From: Lysobacterales bacterium | GTDB lineage: Bacteria > Pseudomonadota > Gammaproteobacteria > Xanthomonadales > Ahniellaceae | Assembly (NCBI GenBank): GCA_016703225.1 | Contig: JADJCM010000010.1 | Location: 220,734 to 284,733 of the forward strand | DNA length: 64,000 bases | Direction of reading: 5' to 3' | In this document: one piece after another, positions 1-7,995 of the stretch | Layout of the letters: each line of letters starts with the position of its first letter | How positions within the stretch are numbered: position 1 is the first letter of the stretch | Made by a program: the position numbers and the translations under genes | Notes under the pieces: generated by a model | What the model was told of the DNA's origin: nothing | Databases searched by the model: none | What the model saw: only the letters and a program-made list of their open reading frames with translations

Positions 1-299
1 CTGTGCGTGATCACGACCATGTCGGTGATGCCCTTGCTGCTGATGAAGCTGCTGAGCTGGCCGGCCAGGCAGCCAGCGGCACCCGAAGTCCACATGTACT
101 GGGTGAAGTCGCAGTTGATGACCGTGTAGTTCGCGGTATTCGGCAGTCCCTGGCGCACGGAATTGACCATCTCCGAGGTCCAGTAGTCGGCCAGCGCATT
201 GGTCTGCTTGCCGGTGCCATGGACAAAGGCGACCCCGGTATTGGCTTGCGCGGCGAGCGCGCACAGGCCCAGCAAGATGCAGGCAAGAAGCTTTCGCAC
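1..299 (-). CDS. Secreted alpha/beta-hydrolase-like protein, N-terminal part (cut by window edge)
   Basis: Reading leftward from a GTG at 299, the frame gives a short basic N-terminus, a hydrophobic signal segment ending near AAQA, then AFVHGTG and, close to the window edge, DMVVITH. The HGTG is like the oxyanion-hole motif of lipases, and the last motif would run into the nucleophile elbow just outside the window. The start is supported by GGGAGGA a few bases upstream. Only about 99 codons are visible, so enzyme class and substrate are unknown. The gene lies on the left of a tRNA-Phe 3' fragment and so may be part of an integrated element. A secreted hydrolase is likely but not proven. Confidence 0.6.
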   Translation of the reverse strand, partial: MRKLLACILLGLCALAAQANTGVAFVHGTGKQTNALADYWTSEMVNSVRQGLPNTANYTVINCDFTQYMWTSGAAGCLAGQLSSFISSKGITDMVVITH

Positions 300-439
300 G
301 ATGTCCTCCCGTTCGAATTGCGTGGACGCGCTGTCACCAGTCGCGGGTCGGCAGTCCCTGTCGCCCGTCGCGGTCGCGTTCGTCGGATTCGAGTGCGGCG
401 AGGTCCTCCCCCTGTCACCGCGGCACGAATGAAAGCAGA

Positions 440-482
440 CAAAATCCCCGTGTCGGGGGTTCGATTCCCTCCCTGGCCACCA
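440..482 (+). other. Orphan 3' half of a tRNA-Phe gene (probable attachment-site remnant)
   Basis: The sequence from AAAATCCCCGTGTC to the terminal CCA matches the 3' half of gammaproteobacterial tRNA-Phe. It has the 3' side of the anticodon loop and stem, a five-base variable loop, a T-arm with stem GGGGG/CCCTC around the loop TTCGATT, the acceptor strand CCTGGCC, then A and an encoded CCA. The matching 5' half (acceptor GGCCAGG, D-arm, GGGGA anticodon stem) is absent upstream. Such fragments arise when an integrative element uses a tRNA 3' end as attB. Because the native-looking terminator follows this copy, the element would lie to its left. Confidence 0.75.
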
Positions 483-493
483 TTTTCAGAGAA

Positions 494-521
494 GGGCTGC
501 GAGCGATCGCGGCCCTTTTTT
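494..521 (+). terminator. Rho-independent terminator behind the tRNA-Phe fragment
   Basis: A nine-base stem (GGGCTGCGA with TCGCGGCCC, one G-T pair) closes a four-base loop and is followed by six T residues. It sits 12 bases after the CCA end, where the terminator of the original tRNA gene is expected. Confidence 0.8.
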
Positions 522-605
522 CAGGCCTGTCTTGAGACAGGCAAGAATGACACAACAGCCCCATCCCGTTTTGTGTGGTCGCATCGCAGACGATTGCCGG
601 GTCCA

Positions 606-1727
606 TCACCGCGCGCGTGCTGGGGGCGGGCGCAGGCGCAGCAGCAGGCCTTGGGTTTCGGTGAGGAGGTAGAGGGCGCCGTCGGGGCCTTGGCGGACGT
701 CGCGGATGCGGTCTTTGCGGTTGGCGAGCAGGCGTTCTTCGTGGACGACCTTGCCGTGCTTGAGTTCGAGGCGGGCGAGCAGGGTGAATTTCAGGGCGCC
801 GACGAACAGGTGGCCGTTCCAGGCGCCAGCGGCCGGGGTAGTGAGGAAGGCCATGCCGCTCGGTGCGATCGAGGGCGTCCACTGGTGCAGCGGCTGTTCC
901 ATGCCGGGCTTGGCCGTGCCTTCGCCGATTTTCGGGCCGTAGTATTCGCGGCCGTAGGTGATCACCGGCCAGCCGTAGTTCGCGCCCTTGCGGATGAGGT
1001 TGATCTCGTCGCCGCCGCGCGGGCCGTGTTCGTGTTCGAACAATTCACCGGTGATGGGATGCCGCGTCAGGCCCTGCGGGTTGCGATGGCCGTAGCTCCA
1101 TACCGACGGATCGGCGCCGGCGCGGCCGACGAAGGGGTTGTCCTTGGGCACGGTGCCGTCGCGGGCGATGCGGATGATCTTGCCGTAGGTCTTGTCGAGT
1201 TGCTGGGCGCGATCGCGATGGTCGCCGCGTTCGCCGACGCTGGCGTAGAGGAAGCCATCGCGGCCGATGACGATGCGCGAGCCGAAGTGCTGGCCGCCGT
1301 CGTATCCCGGGTGCTGCCGGAACAGTACGCGCAGGTTTGCCAGCGTGCCCCGTTCCAGTCGCGCGCTGGCGATGGCGGTGTGCGCGCCATCCGCTGCCGG
1401 AGCGGCATAGGAGAAATACAGCGTGCGATTGCTGGCGAAGTCGGGATCGAGCACCACGTCGAGCAGGCCGCCCTGGCCGATGGCGTAGACCTCGGGTACA
1501 CCGGCCAGCGGCGCGCCGATGCGTCCGTCCGGCTCGATGATGCGCATCGTGCCGCCGCGTTCGGTGATCAGGAACCGGCCGTCCGGCAGGAACGCCAACG
1601 CCCAGGGACTGATCAGGCCGCGCGCGATGGTGCGGATCTCGACCGGGCCGAGTTCGCTGTCGATCATTTCGGCTGGCGCCGCGTGCGCCGACAGCGACGC
1701 GAGCGACAGCAGGATCAGAATGCGCAT
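606..1727 (-). CDS. PQQ-dependent aldose sugar dehydrogenase family protein
   Basis: The 373-residue product begins with a signal peptide (MRILILLSLASLSAHA) and continues as a six-bladed beta-propeller of the glucose/sorbosone dehydrogenase type. Family landmarks are LISPWALAFLPDGRFLITER near the N-terminus, GQGGLLDVVLDP, SYGHRNPQGL and GDEINLI. Known relatives (E. coli YliI/Asd type) oxidise aldoses in the periplasm using PQQ; the exact sugar cannot be read here. The ATG at 1727 is chosen because AAGGAG lies just upstream and the signal peptide starts there; a longer frame upstream is arginine-rich and unlikely. The gene faces away from the NTF2-like gene at 1823. Confidence 0.85.
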   Translation of the reverse strand: MRILILLSLASLSAHAAPAEMIDSELGPVEIRTIARGLISPWALAFLPDGRFLITERGGTMRIIEPDGRIGAPLAGVPEVYAIGQGGLLDVVLDPDFASNRTLYFSYAAPAADGAHTAIASARLERGTLANLRVLFRQHPGYDGGQHFGSRIVIGRDGFLYASVGERGDHRDRAQQLDKTYGKIIRIARDGTVPKDNPFVGRAGADPSVWSYGHRNPQGLTRHPITGELFEHEHGPRGGDEINLIRKGANYGWPVITYGREYYGPKIGEGTAKPGMEQPLHQWTPSIAPSGMAFLTTPAAGAWNGHLFVGALKFTLLARLELKHGKVVHEERLLANRKDRIRDVRQGPDGALYLLTETQGLLLRLRPPPARAR

Positions 1728-1822
1728 GCGCCGTCTCCTTCCGCGAGGTGTCGAGCATAGCCGCGGCGGATTGCGTCGCGCGCCGCGCCTCGCCATGCTC
1801 GCCGCATCAGGCGAGGGCGACG

Positions 1823-2341
1823 ATGAACGGGTTTCCACAGAACGAACGGATCACGCGTTTCTACGCGGCGTTTCGGGATCTCGATGGCGCAGCGATGCAG
1901 GCGGCCTACGCGGCCGATGCCGAGTTCGAGGACGAAGTGTTCACGCTGCGCGGTCGTGAGGAAATCGGCGCGATGTGGCGCATGTTGTGCACGGCGGTGG
2001 ACGACAAGGGCCGCGCTGACTGGAAGCTCGAGTTCAACGGCATCGACTGCGACGACGAAGTCGGCGTCGCACACTGGGAACCGACCTATCGCTTCAGTGC
2101 CACCGGTCGCATCGTGCACAACATCATCGACGCCGAGTTCGCGTTCGACCGCGACGGCCTGATCCTCAAGCACCGCGACCGCTTCGATTTCTGGCGCTGG
2201 TCACGCCAGGCGCTTGGGGTACCCGGCGTGCTGCTCGGCTGGTCGCCGCTGTTGCGCAACAAGGTGCGCGCGCAGGCGGCCGTCAATCTGGCGCGGTTCC
2301 GCGCCGCTCAGCCCGCGAACGCGACCAGCGCGATCAGGTAG
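1823..2341 (+). CDS. NTF2-like/SnoaL-like family protein
   Basis: The 172-residue protein has the small alpha+beta-barrel pattern of the NTF2-like superfamily. A helix with FYAAFRDLDGAAMQAAY is followed by EFEDEVFTLRGREEIGAMW and a strand ending in LILKHRDRFDFWRW. Members are steroid isomerases, hydrolases or ligand-binding proteins, and the function here is unknown. The ATG at 1823 follows a purine-rich GAGGG. The 3' end overlaps the convergent antiporter gene by 34 bases. Confidence 0.75.
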   Translation: MNGFPQNERITRFYAAFRDLDGAAMQAAYAADAEFEDEVFTLRGREEIGAMWRMLCTAVDDKGRADWKLEFNGIDCDDEVGVAHWEPTYRFSATGRIVHNIIDAEFAFDRDGLILKHRDRFDFWRWSRQALGVPGVLLGWSPLLRNKVRAQAAVNLARFRAAQPANATSAIR

Positions 2342-3264
2342 CCGGCGTAGGCGGCGAGCAGAAAGGCGCCATTGCCGCGGGTCAGGCGCATGTCCCACAG
2401 GGCCAGTGGCCAGAGCAGCACCGAGAGCGCGATCAGCGCCGGCAGATCCAGCACGCGCAGCGTGGGCGCGGTGGCCGGGATCGGCTGCACCAGCGCCGTG
2501 GCGCCGAGGATGAACAGCACGTTGTAGAGGTTCGAGCCGATGACGTTGCCGATCGCGATGTCGCTTTGGCCACGACGCGCGGCGGCGATCGAGGAAGCGA
2601 TCTCGGGTGCCGAGGTGCCGACGGCGACCACGGTCAGACCGATCACCAGATCGGACAGTCCCCACAGTTTGGCCAGTGTCACCGCTGCATCGACCGCGAC
2701 CTTGGCGCCGAGCATCAACAGGACCAGTCCGCCGACCACCAGCGCGAGGGTGAGCCAGAGTGCGTGCGGCAGCTTCGGCTCGTTTGCCGCGAACTCCTGC
2801 TGCACCAGCGCCGGTTCGGCACGCGCCGAGCGGATCAGGAAGGCCATGAAGCCGACGAAACCGGCGAGCAGCACGAAGCCGTCCATGCGACTGACGACGC
2901 CGTTCCAGACCATTGCGAACAGCGCCAGGTGCAGCACGATCATCGCCGGCAGTTCCACCTGCAGCAGCCGCAGGCGGATGGCGAGCGGTGCGACCAGCGC
3001 CGACAGCCCGAGGATCAGTCCGATGTTGGCGATGTTGGAACCGACCACGTTGCCGAGCGCGATGTCGGTGTTGCCCTTGATCGCCGCACCCAGCGTGACG
3101 GACAGTTCCGGTGCCGAGGTGCCGAACCCGACCACCACGAGACCGATGATGAAATGGCTGATGCCGAAGCGCTCGGCCAGACCCGACGCGCCGCGCACGA
3201 ACCAATCGGCGCCGAGCGCGAGGATGGCCACGCCAATGGCGAACAGGAACAGTTGCAGTGTCAT
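2308..3264 (-). CDS. Calcium/sodium antiporter (CaCA family, YrbG type)
   Basis: The 318-residue integral membrane protein has about ten transmembrane segments and the two inverted alpha-repeats that define the Ca2+/cation antiporter family: GFGTSAPEL with GNVVGSNIANI in the first half, AVGTSAPEI with GNVIGSNLYNV in the second. The acidic residue in each SAPE motif binds the cation. The length matches bacterial YrbG-type exchangers. The start overlaps the stop of the upstream gene by four bases (ATGA), so the two are probably translationally coupled. Transport of Ca2+ against Na+ or H+ at the inner membrane is inferred from the family. Confidence 0.9.
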   Translation of the reverse strand: MTLQLFLFAIGVAILALGADWFVRGASGLAERFGISHFIIGLVVVGFGTSAPELSVTLGAAIKGNTDIALGNVVGSNIANIGLILGLSALVAPLAIRLRLLQVELPAMIVLHLALFAMVWNGVVSRMDGFVLLAGFVGFMAFLIRSARAEPALVQQEFAANEPKLPHALWLTLALVVGGLVLLMLGAKVAVDAAVTLAKLWGLSDLVIGLTVVAVGTSAPEIASSIAAARRGQSDIAIGNVIGSNLYNVLFILGATALVQPIPATAPTLRVLDLPALIALSVLLWPLALWDMRLTRGNGAFLLAAYAGYLIALVAFAG

Positions 3265-3740
3265 GGGCTCCGCATCCGATGGCGGTCAGTGTTCGGTAAC
3301 GCTGCATCGCGTTGCGCAATGCGGTCGCCGGCGGCATCGACTACGTTCTGCGGCAGCTTGATCCGCGCGACTGGCGGACTGCCGATTTCGAGGCAGACGG
3401 CGCGATGCCAGAGGAAGGCGACCGCATCTCCGCTCCGGATCTCTGCCCACGGTATGAGGAGTTGCTCATGGCCAATCCGGAAGAAGAACAGGACCGAAAG
3501 ATAGAGGCCCTCGTCAGCGACATGCGCATTCGGGCAGTGCTTGTAGGAGACGATGCCGACCGAACCATTGACCCAACGAAACACCGTGCCGCGCGGCTCT
3601 TTTTCGGTTGCGTAATTCTCCGCCAGTTTCCGCCAGCCGCTGACGAATGCCAGCAGCAGCACGATTGCGCACCAAAACATCGGAAACACGACGAGAAACA
3701 ATCCGATGATCAGCATGTGGAGGAAAGTCTGTTCGGTCAT
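3261..3740 (-). CDS. Unrecognised protein with one N-terminal membrane segment
   Basis: The 159-residue product starts with MTEQTFLHML, followed by one long hydrophobic segment (roughly residues 8-30), and then a soluble part with GSVGIVSYKHCPNAHVADEG and LLIPWAEIRSGD. This layout recalls small membrane-anchored PH-like or bPH-type proteins, but no family is assigned. The ATG at 3740 is preferred because the hydrophobic segment follows directly; upstream residues are charged and unlikely. Its stop overlaps the antiporter start, suggesting a two-gene operon. Confidence 0.6.
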   Translation of the reverse strand: MTEQTFLHMLIIGLFLVVFPMFWCAIVLLLAFVSGWRKLAENYATEKEPRGTVFRWVNGSVGIVSYKHCPNAHVADEGLYLSVLFFFRIGHEQLLIPWAEIRSGDAVAFLWHRAVCLEIGSPPVARIKLPQNVVDAAGDRIAQRDAALPNTDRHRMRSP

Positions 3741-3878
3741 GAGAGCAGCTTGTTCATGTGACGACGCGCGGCGGTTGCGGCAGGGCAGGTCGAACGCATT
3801 GGACAACCGCTCGAAACGGGGTGCACTGCCGACCTCGCCGCAGCCCCGGCACGACCGATTCCAGCGTTCGCTTTCAGT

Positions 3879-4277
3879 TCATTCGGAGTCGTCATCGCGA
3901 TCTCGGCGGAACAGATAGCGGCGAACTTCCGCGTACTCGCCGGATGCACCTCGCACGACCTGTACGACGGCAATCCTGTTCCGCGTGATCTCCGCAACTT
4001 GCCCAGAGTTCTCGCCGACGAACTCGCCTGGGCGAATAATGTGTACGCGGCCGGTATGGTCGACGAGGCGTGCACGATTACCGTCTGATGTCTTCTCGAA
4101 CTCCACGTAGTCCAGACAGCCGATGCTCATGGTCTCGTGCAAGGGCCCGAAAGAGCCGGGACCATCGATGTCTGCACGCGTAGGCGGTTGATTCTCGACC
4201 AGGACCATGCACGCTTCGTCGGACGCGGCCGAAGTCCGGGTCAACAGAAGAGCGAGCAGTACGGCAGCAGCCTTCAT
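3879..4277 (-). CDS. Secreted PilP-like protein
   Basis: The 132-residue protein starts with a clear signal peptide (MKAAAVLLALLLTRTSAAS). Its C-terminal half, with HIIRPGEFVGENSGQVAEIT and IAVVQVVRGASGEYAEVR, resembles the beta-domain of the pilus lipoprotein PilP, where a G-x-Y-x-G-x-N-x-G-x-V pattern precedes an acidic repeat. No lipobox cysteine or PilM/N/O/Q neighbours are present, so it is a stand-alone homologue rather than the type IV pilus component. The role is unknown. Nothing else recognisable lies in the gaps 3741-3878 and 4278-4395. Confidence 0.55.
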   Translation of the reverse strand: MKAAAVLLALLLTRTSAASDEACMVLVENQPPTRADIDGPGSFGPLHETMSIGCLDYVEFEKTSDGNRARLVDHTGRVHIIRPGEFVGENSGQVAEITRNRIAVVQVVRGASGEYAEVRRYLFRRDRDDDSE

Positions 4278-4395
4278 GAACGTCTGACCTCGACCCGGGG
4301 AGAACTGCGGAACAGATGTGGCGAGTCTGTGAGAGCCGCGGCAGCTGGTCAAGAATGCCCGCGGCCACTTGGTTTCCGTCTGGAGTGGGTCGCGT

Positions 4396-5763
4396 TCAAT
4401 CGAGCACCGCGATCGCCTCGGACAGACGCTCGACGGCGATGATGCGGATGCCGGCCGGCGGTTTTTTCGGGGCGTTGGCTTTCGGCACGACGATGCGCTC
4501 GAAGCCGTGCGAGGCGGCTTCGCGGATGCGTTCCTCGCCGTTCGGGACCGGGCGAATTTCGCCGGCGAGGCCGACTTCGCCGAAGACGGCGAGGTGCGGT
4601 CCGAGCGGGCGGTTGCGGAAGCTCGACAACGCCGCCAGCAACACCGGCAGATCGGCCGCGGTTTCCTGCACGCGGATGCCGCCGACCACGTTCACGAACA
4701 CGTCCTGGTCGTAGAGCGCGAAGCCGCCGTGCTTGTGCAGCACCGCGAGCAGCATCGCCAAGCGGTTCTGCTCGAGGCCGAGCGCGACGCGGCGCGGATT
4801 CGCGAGCGGCGACTGGTCGACCAGCGCCTGCACCTCGACCAGCAACGGCCGCGTGCCTTCGCGCGTGACCATGATGGCGCTGCCCGGGGTCGGTTCGCCG
4901 TGGTTCGAGAGGAAGATCGCGGACGGGTTGGGCACCTCGCGCAGGCCCTTGTCGCCCATCGCGAACACGCCCAGTTCGTTGACCGCGCCGAAGCGGTTCT
5001 TGAACGCGCGCAGCACGCGGAAGCGGCTGCCGGAATCGCCCTCGAAATACAGCACCGCATCGACCATGTGCTCGAGCACGCGCGGGCCGGCGATGCCGCC
5101 TTCCTTGGTCACGTGGCCGATCAGGAACACCGCGCAGCCCACTTCCTTGGCGTAGCGCACCAGGCGTGCCGCCGATTCGCGTACCTGCGACACCGAACCG
5201 GGCGCCGACTCGACCTGGTCCGAGTACATGGTCTGGATCGAGTCGATCACCAGGAAGTCGGGCTTCTGCGCGACCGCGGTGTCGAGGATGCGCTCGATGC
5301 CGGTATCGGCGAGCGCGTCGATCGCTGCGAGCGGCAGGCCAAGTCGGCGTGCGCGTGCAGCGACCTGGCCCAGGCTCTCCTCGCCGGTCACGTACAGCGT
5401 CTTTGAGCGCCCGGCGAGCGAGGCCAATGCCTGCAGCACCAGCGTCGACTTGCCGATGCCGGGATCGCCGCCGATCAGCACCACCGAGCCGCGCACCAGC
5501 CCGCCGCCGAGCACGCGGTCGAGTTCACCGATGCCGATCAGGGTGCGTTGCTCTTCCGACTCCGACACCTTCGCCAGCGCAGTGACCAGCGCGCTGCCTG
5601 CCCCCGCATAGCCGCCGCGCGCCTCCTGCTTCGACGCCTTGCCCGCGGCCAGTCGAAATTCGGACAGCGTGTTCCAGGCATTGCATTCGCCGCACTGGCC
5701 CTGCCACTTCGAGTACTCGGCACCGCAGTCGTTGCAGACGTAGGCGGTCTTGGCTTTGGCCAT
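4396..5763 (-). CDS. radA: DNA repair protein RadA (Sms)
   Basis: The 455-residue protein has every RadA landmark. There is an N-terminal C4 zinc finger (CNDCGAEYSKWQGQCGEC), a RecA-like core with Walker A GGDPGIGKST, Walker B FLVIDSIQTMY, the diagnostic KNRFG motif, and a C-terminal Lon-like domain with PRRVALGLEQNRLAMLLAVL. RadA is a hexameric helicase that promotes branch migration of recombination intermediates. The length is that of E. coli RadA. ATG at 5763 follows a GAGG. It is downstream of the ptuAB module on the same strand. Confidence 0.97.
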   Translation of the reverse strand: MAKAKTAYVCNDCGAEYSKWQGQCGECNAWNTLSEFRLAAGKASKQEARGGYAGAGSALVTALAKVSESEEQRTLIGIGELDRVLGGGLVRGSVVLIGGDPGIGKSTLVLQALASLAGRSKTLYVTGEESLGQVAARARRLGLPLAAIDALADTGIERILDTAVAQKPDFLVIDSIQTMYSDQVESAPGSVSQVRESAARLVRYAKEVGCAVFLIGHVTKEGGIAGPRVLEHMVDAVLYFEGDSGSRFRVLRAFKNRFGAVNELGVFAMGDKGLREVPNPSAIFLSNHGEPTPGSAIMVTREGTRPLLVEVQALVDQSPLANPRRVALGLEQNRLAMLLAVLHKHGGFALYDQDVFVNVVGGIRVQETAADLPVLLAALSSFRNRPLGPHLAVFGEVGLAGEIRPVPNGEERIREAASHGFERIVVPKANAPKKPPAGIRIIAVERLSEAIAVLD

Positions 5764-5807
5764 CAGTTACCTCGCTTCGAGTTGCGCGGGTCGGGCTATC
5801 GCGTCCG

Positions 5808-6542
5808 TCACTGGCGGCCTCGCTCGGTTGCCGTTATGCATGCCGCCCATGTGGACGATGCTCGGCGACGCAACTCCGCAAAGGGCTGAAGTCGGGCACC
5901 GATCGGCCCGAAACACCAGCCCATCAGGCCGTGCGTATCCGCCTGCGGCAGTTCGATCACGAGCTTGTCGAAGTCGTCTGCGGCCAGCGCTTGGCGAACG
6001 CATGCCACGATCCGCCGATAGGCTCGACGATAACCTTCCGCCATGCCTTCGCGCCGGTCAAGATGCAACACCTGCACCGTGACCTCCCCCTTGGGCGAGG
6101 GCGCGCCGCTGGCCGCGTCATATCGAGCAGTGAGATTGCCCGTGTCCGGATCGAAGTCCAGACATTGCCAAGGATCTTCGGCACTGGGGTCCACCAGCAA
6201 GGGCTCACCGGCCCTTGAAAGCGGGAACCGATCGCCCTTGAATCGCCCGCACTCGGTGCAGCACAGCAGCATGTTGGGCCAGGCGAACGTGCGATCCGGA
6301 TAGCGGGACTTGGGCCAGAAGTGTTCGATGTCGCTGCCATGCGAGTCCACGCAATACATGCAGTGTTCACCTGCACCCGCCATTTCCCGAAGTGTGCGAA
6401 AGACCGTGGCCATGGCTTTCGTCTGACGCGCAGCGCGCCATGTGTTTTCGGCATTCGCGCCGCGCTCAGTTGCCAGCGATTGACGGCGCTCAAGGTAAGC
6501 GCGAGTGCCAGCGGGCAACTCACGGCGTTGCACGTGACGCAC
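5808..6542 (-). CDS. ptuB: HNH endonuclease of a Septu-like defence module (PtuB-type)
   Basis: The 244-residue protein contains an HNH nuclease core. A zinc pair C61-x2-C64, the motif DIEHFWPKSRYP (His74 as the first catalytic histidine), NMLLCCTEC with N90 and the second zinc pair C95/C98, then FKGDRFP. This is the pattern of the HNH family that pairs with AAA ATPases in Septu and some retron systems. In those systems the ATPase-bound nuclease cuts nucleic acid upon phage infection. The GTG start at 6542 has GAGGA nine bases upstream and lies two bases after the ptuA stop, so the pair is an operon. The symbol is by similarity of architecture only. Confidence 0.8.
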   Translation of the reverse strand: MRHVQRRELPAGTRAYLERRQSLATERGANAENTWRAARQTKAMATVFRTLREMAGAGEHCMYCVDSHGSDIEHFWPKSRYPDRTFAWPNMLLCCTECGRFKGDRFPLSRAGEPLLVDPSAEDPWQCLDFDPDTGNLTARYDAASGAPSPKGEVTVQVLHLDRREGMAEGYRRAYRRIVACVRQALAADDFDKLVIELPQADTHGLMGWCFGPIGARLQPFAELRRRASSTWAACITATERGRQ

Positions 6543-6544
6543 GG

Positions 6545-7852
6545 CTACAGATCCTCGTCGGCCTGAGCGAACAGCTGCAGCTGTGCCACCAGGTTACGCT
6601 CGACCTTGCTCAGTTTTGCGCCGGACCGCTCCTTCGACTTGAGCTTCGCGTATTTTGCCCGGGCATGCACCGCGCGGGGTGAGCGCGTGTTCTGCAGCCC
6701 GAATGCCGATGTCAGCAGAATGGTATCGGGCCGTGAGGCAATGACCTTGCGGTACTCGTCATCACTCAAGGCATGTGGACGGTCGGTGCTGCCCGGTTCA
6801 GGCAGCACGAACAGCCCGTTTGGGTCGGCCGCCTGGCAGATGATGGGACTGTGCGTAGTCACGAGAAACTGGACGTTCGGGAAGTGCTGCTTGAGCCAGA
6901 AGCCGATCTCACGTTGCCACTCGGGATGCAGGTGGGCGTCGATTTCGTCGATCAGGACGACGCCACTCCGCTTGAAGAACAGTCTGCCTTCGGCGTCGCG
7001 TCCGGTGAGGTCAGATAGGCCGTATACGCTGATCAGGTGGCGCAGGATGTCTGCCATCAGGGCAAGCGCGGCGCGGTAACCGTCGCTCATCTCGCCCCAG
7101 GACAACTGGAGCCCGTTCCGATCCTTGAGCCAGAGTCCATCGGAATCGATGCGGTCCACGGTAATCTGGTTCGGCATCAGTTCATCACGTAGCACCTCCA
7201 GGATGAGGTCGCGCTGCTCCCTGGCCTCCTTGGCTCCAGATCGGTCTTCCAGCGACTTGTGGCTGATCGTGCGCAGCCATTGGTCCACCTCGGCCAGCGA
7301 GGCCGCCTCCTGGAACATCGTGACGAACCGCTCGGTTGCCGGCGCGACCATCTGGCGCATGGCCTCGGGTGAAGCGCCAAATACGCGCCGGAACGGGCCA
7401 TAACCGCAGGAGAACCATCCCTTGGCTTCCGGCGACCAAACCGTGCGTTGCGGGGTGGAGTAGTTCTTGCGGCTGACACCGCTGGGTGTTTCAGCCTCGA
7501 TCTGCGGCTCTTTCTGACCGTTCTTCAACACGATTCGGGCATGAAATGCCTTCTCGGGCAGGCGCCCGCCCTCGGTCAGATAGTCGTCCTTCTCGACGCG
7601 GACGATTCCGAGTTCTACCGCAGCTTCGTGCTGGCCATGCCGAATCCAGCGATGAAAGCTCGGCTGCAGCGAGCGCGCCGTATCCCGGCCGGTCAGTCCG
7701 ATGGCGATCGCCTTGAGCAGGGTGCTCTTGCCAGAACCGTTGTCGCCGGTGAAAACGGTCCAGCCAGCGAAACTGCCGTCCGGGCGCGTGAAATCAAAGC
7801 TGAGATCCGCGAATCCGCGGATGTCCGTTAGCGTCGCTTTGCTGATGTACAC
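6545..7852 (-). CDS. ptuA: AAA ATPase of a Septu-like defence module (PtuA-type)
   Basis: The 435-residue protein is an SMC/ABC-like AAA ATPase. Walker A GDNGSGKST is at residues 36-44, a signature-like SWGEMSDGYR near 251-260, Walker B VVLIDEIDAHLHPEW near 298-312, and the H-loop VTTHSP near 331. Single-chain ATPases with this order directly upstream of an HNH gene are the PtuA component of Septu. The start is taken as GTG at 7852 because GGAGG is eight bases upstream; an in-frame TTG at 7882 has no such site. The upstream gap (7853-7995) would hold the promoter. No integrase or effector is nearby. Confidence 0.8.
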   Translation of the reverse strand: MYISKATLTDIRGFADLSFDFTRPDGSFAGWTVFTGDNGSGKSTLLKAIAIGLTGRDTARSLQPSFHRWIRHGQHEAAVELGIVRVEKDDYLTEGGRLPEKAFHARIVLKNGQKEPQIEAETPSGVSRKNYSTPQRTVWSPEAKGWFSCGYGPFRRVFGASPEAMRQMVAPATERFVTMFQEAASLAEVDQWLRTISHKSLEDRSGAKEAREQRDLILEVLRDELMPNQITVDRIDSDGLWLKDRNGLQLSWGEMSDGYRAALALMADILRHLISVYGLSDLTGRDAEGRLFFKRSGVVLIDEIDAHLHPEWQREIGFWLKQHFPNVQFLVTTHSPIICQAADPNGLFVLPEPGSTDRPHALSDDEYRKVIASRPDTILLTSAFGLQNTRSPRAVHARAKYAKLKSKERSGAKLSKVERNLVAQLQLFAQADEDL

Positions 7853-7995
7853 AGATCGAGCCTCCGGAAGAGCAATGTTCAACGATCGCCGTTAGGGCCA
7901 AGAGTAGCGCCACCAGACATTGATCCTGCGGCGAAATTGGAATTTTCAGTGTGGCATTTGGCCGGCGCAAGGCGACGAATCGAGCGGGCAAACGG

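Noticed and set aside
405..482. Complete tRNA gene ending at 482
   Set aside because: The 5' acceptor and D-arm that should pair with CCTGGCC are missing, so only a fragment can be supported.
3..1760. Very long open frame on the plus strand across the left end
   Set aside because: It is the antisense of the sugar dehydrogenase and of the secreted hydrolase; it has no family signal and the opposite-strand genes are well supported.
7883..7995. Integron attC or att site in the gap upstream of ptuA
   Set aside because: A GTTAGGG is present but no paired core or inverted repeat is visible.
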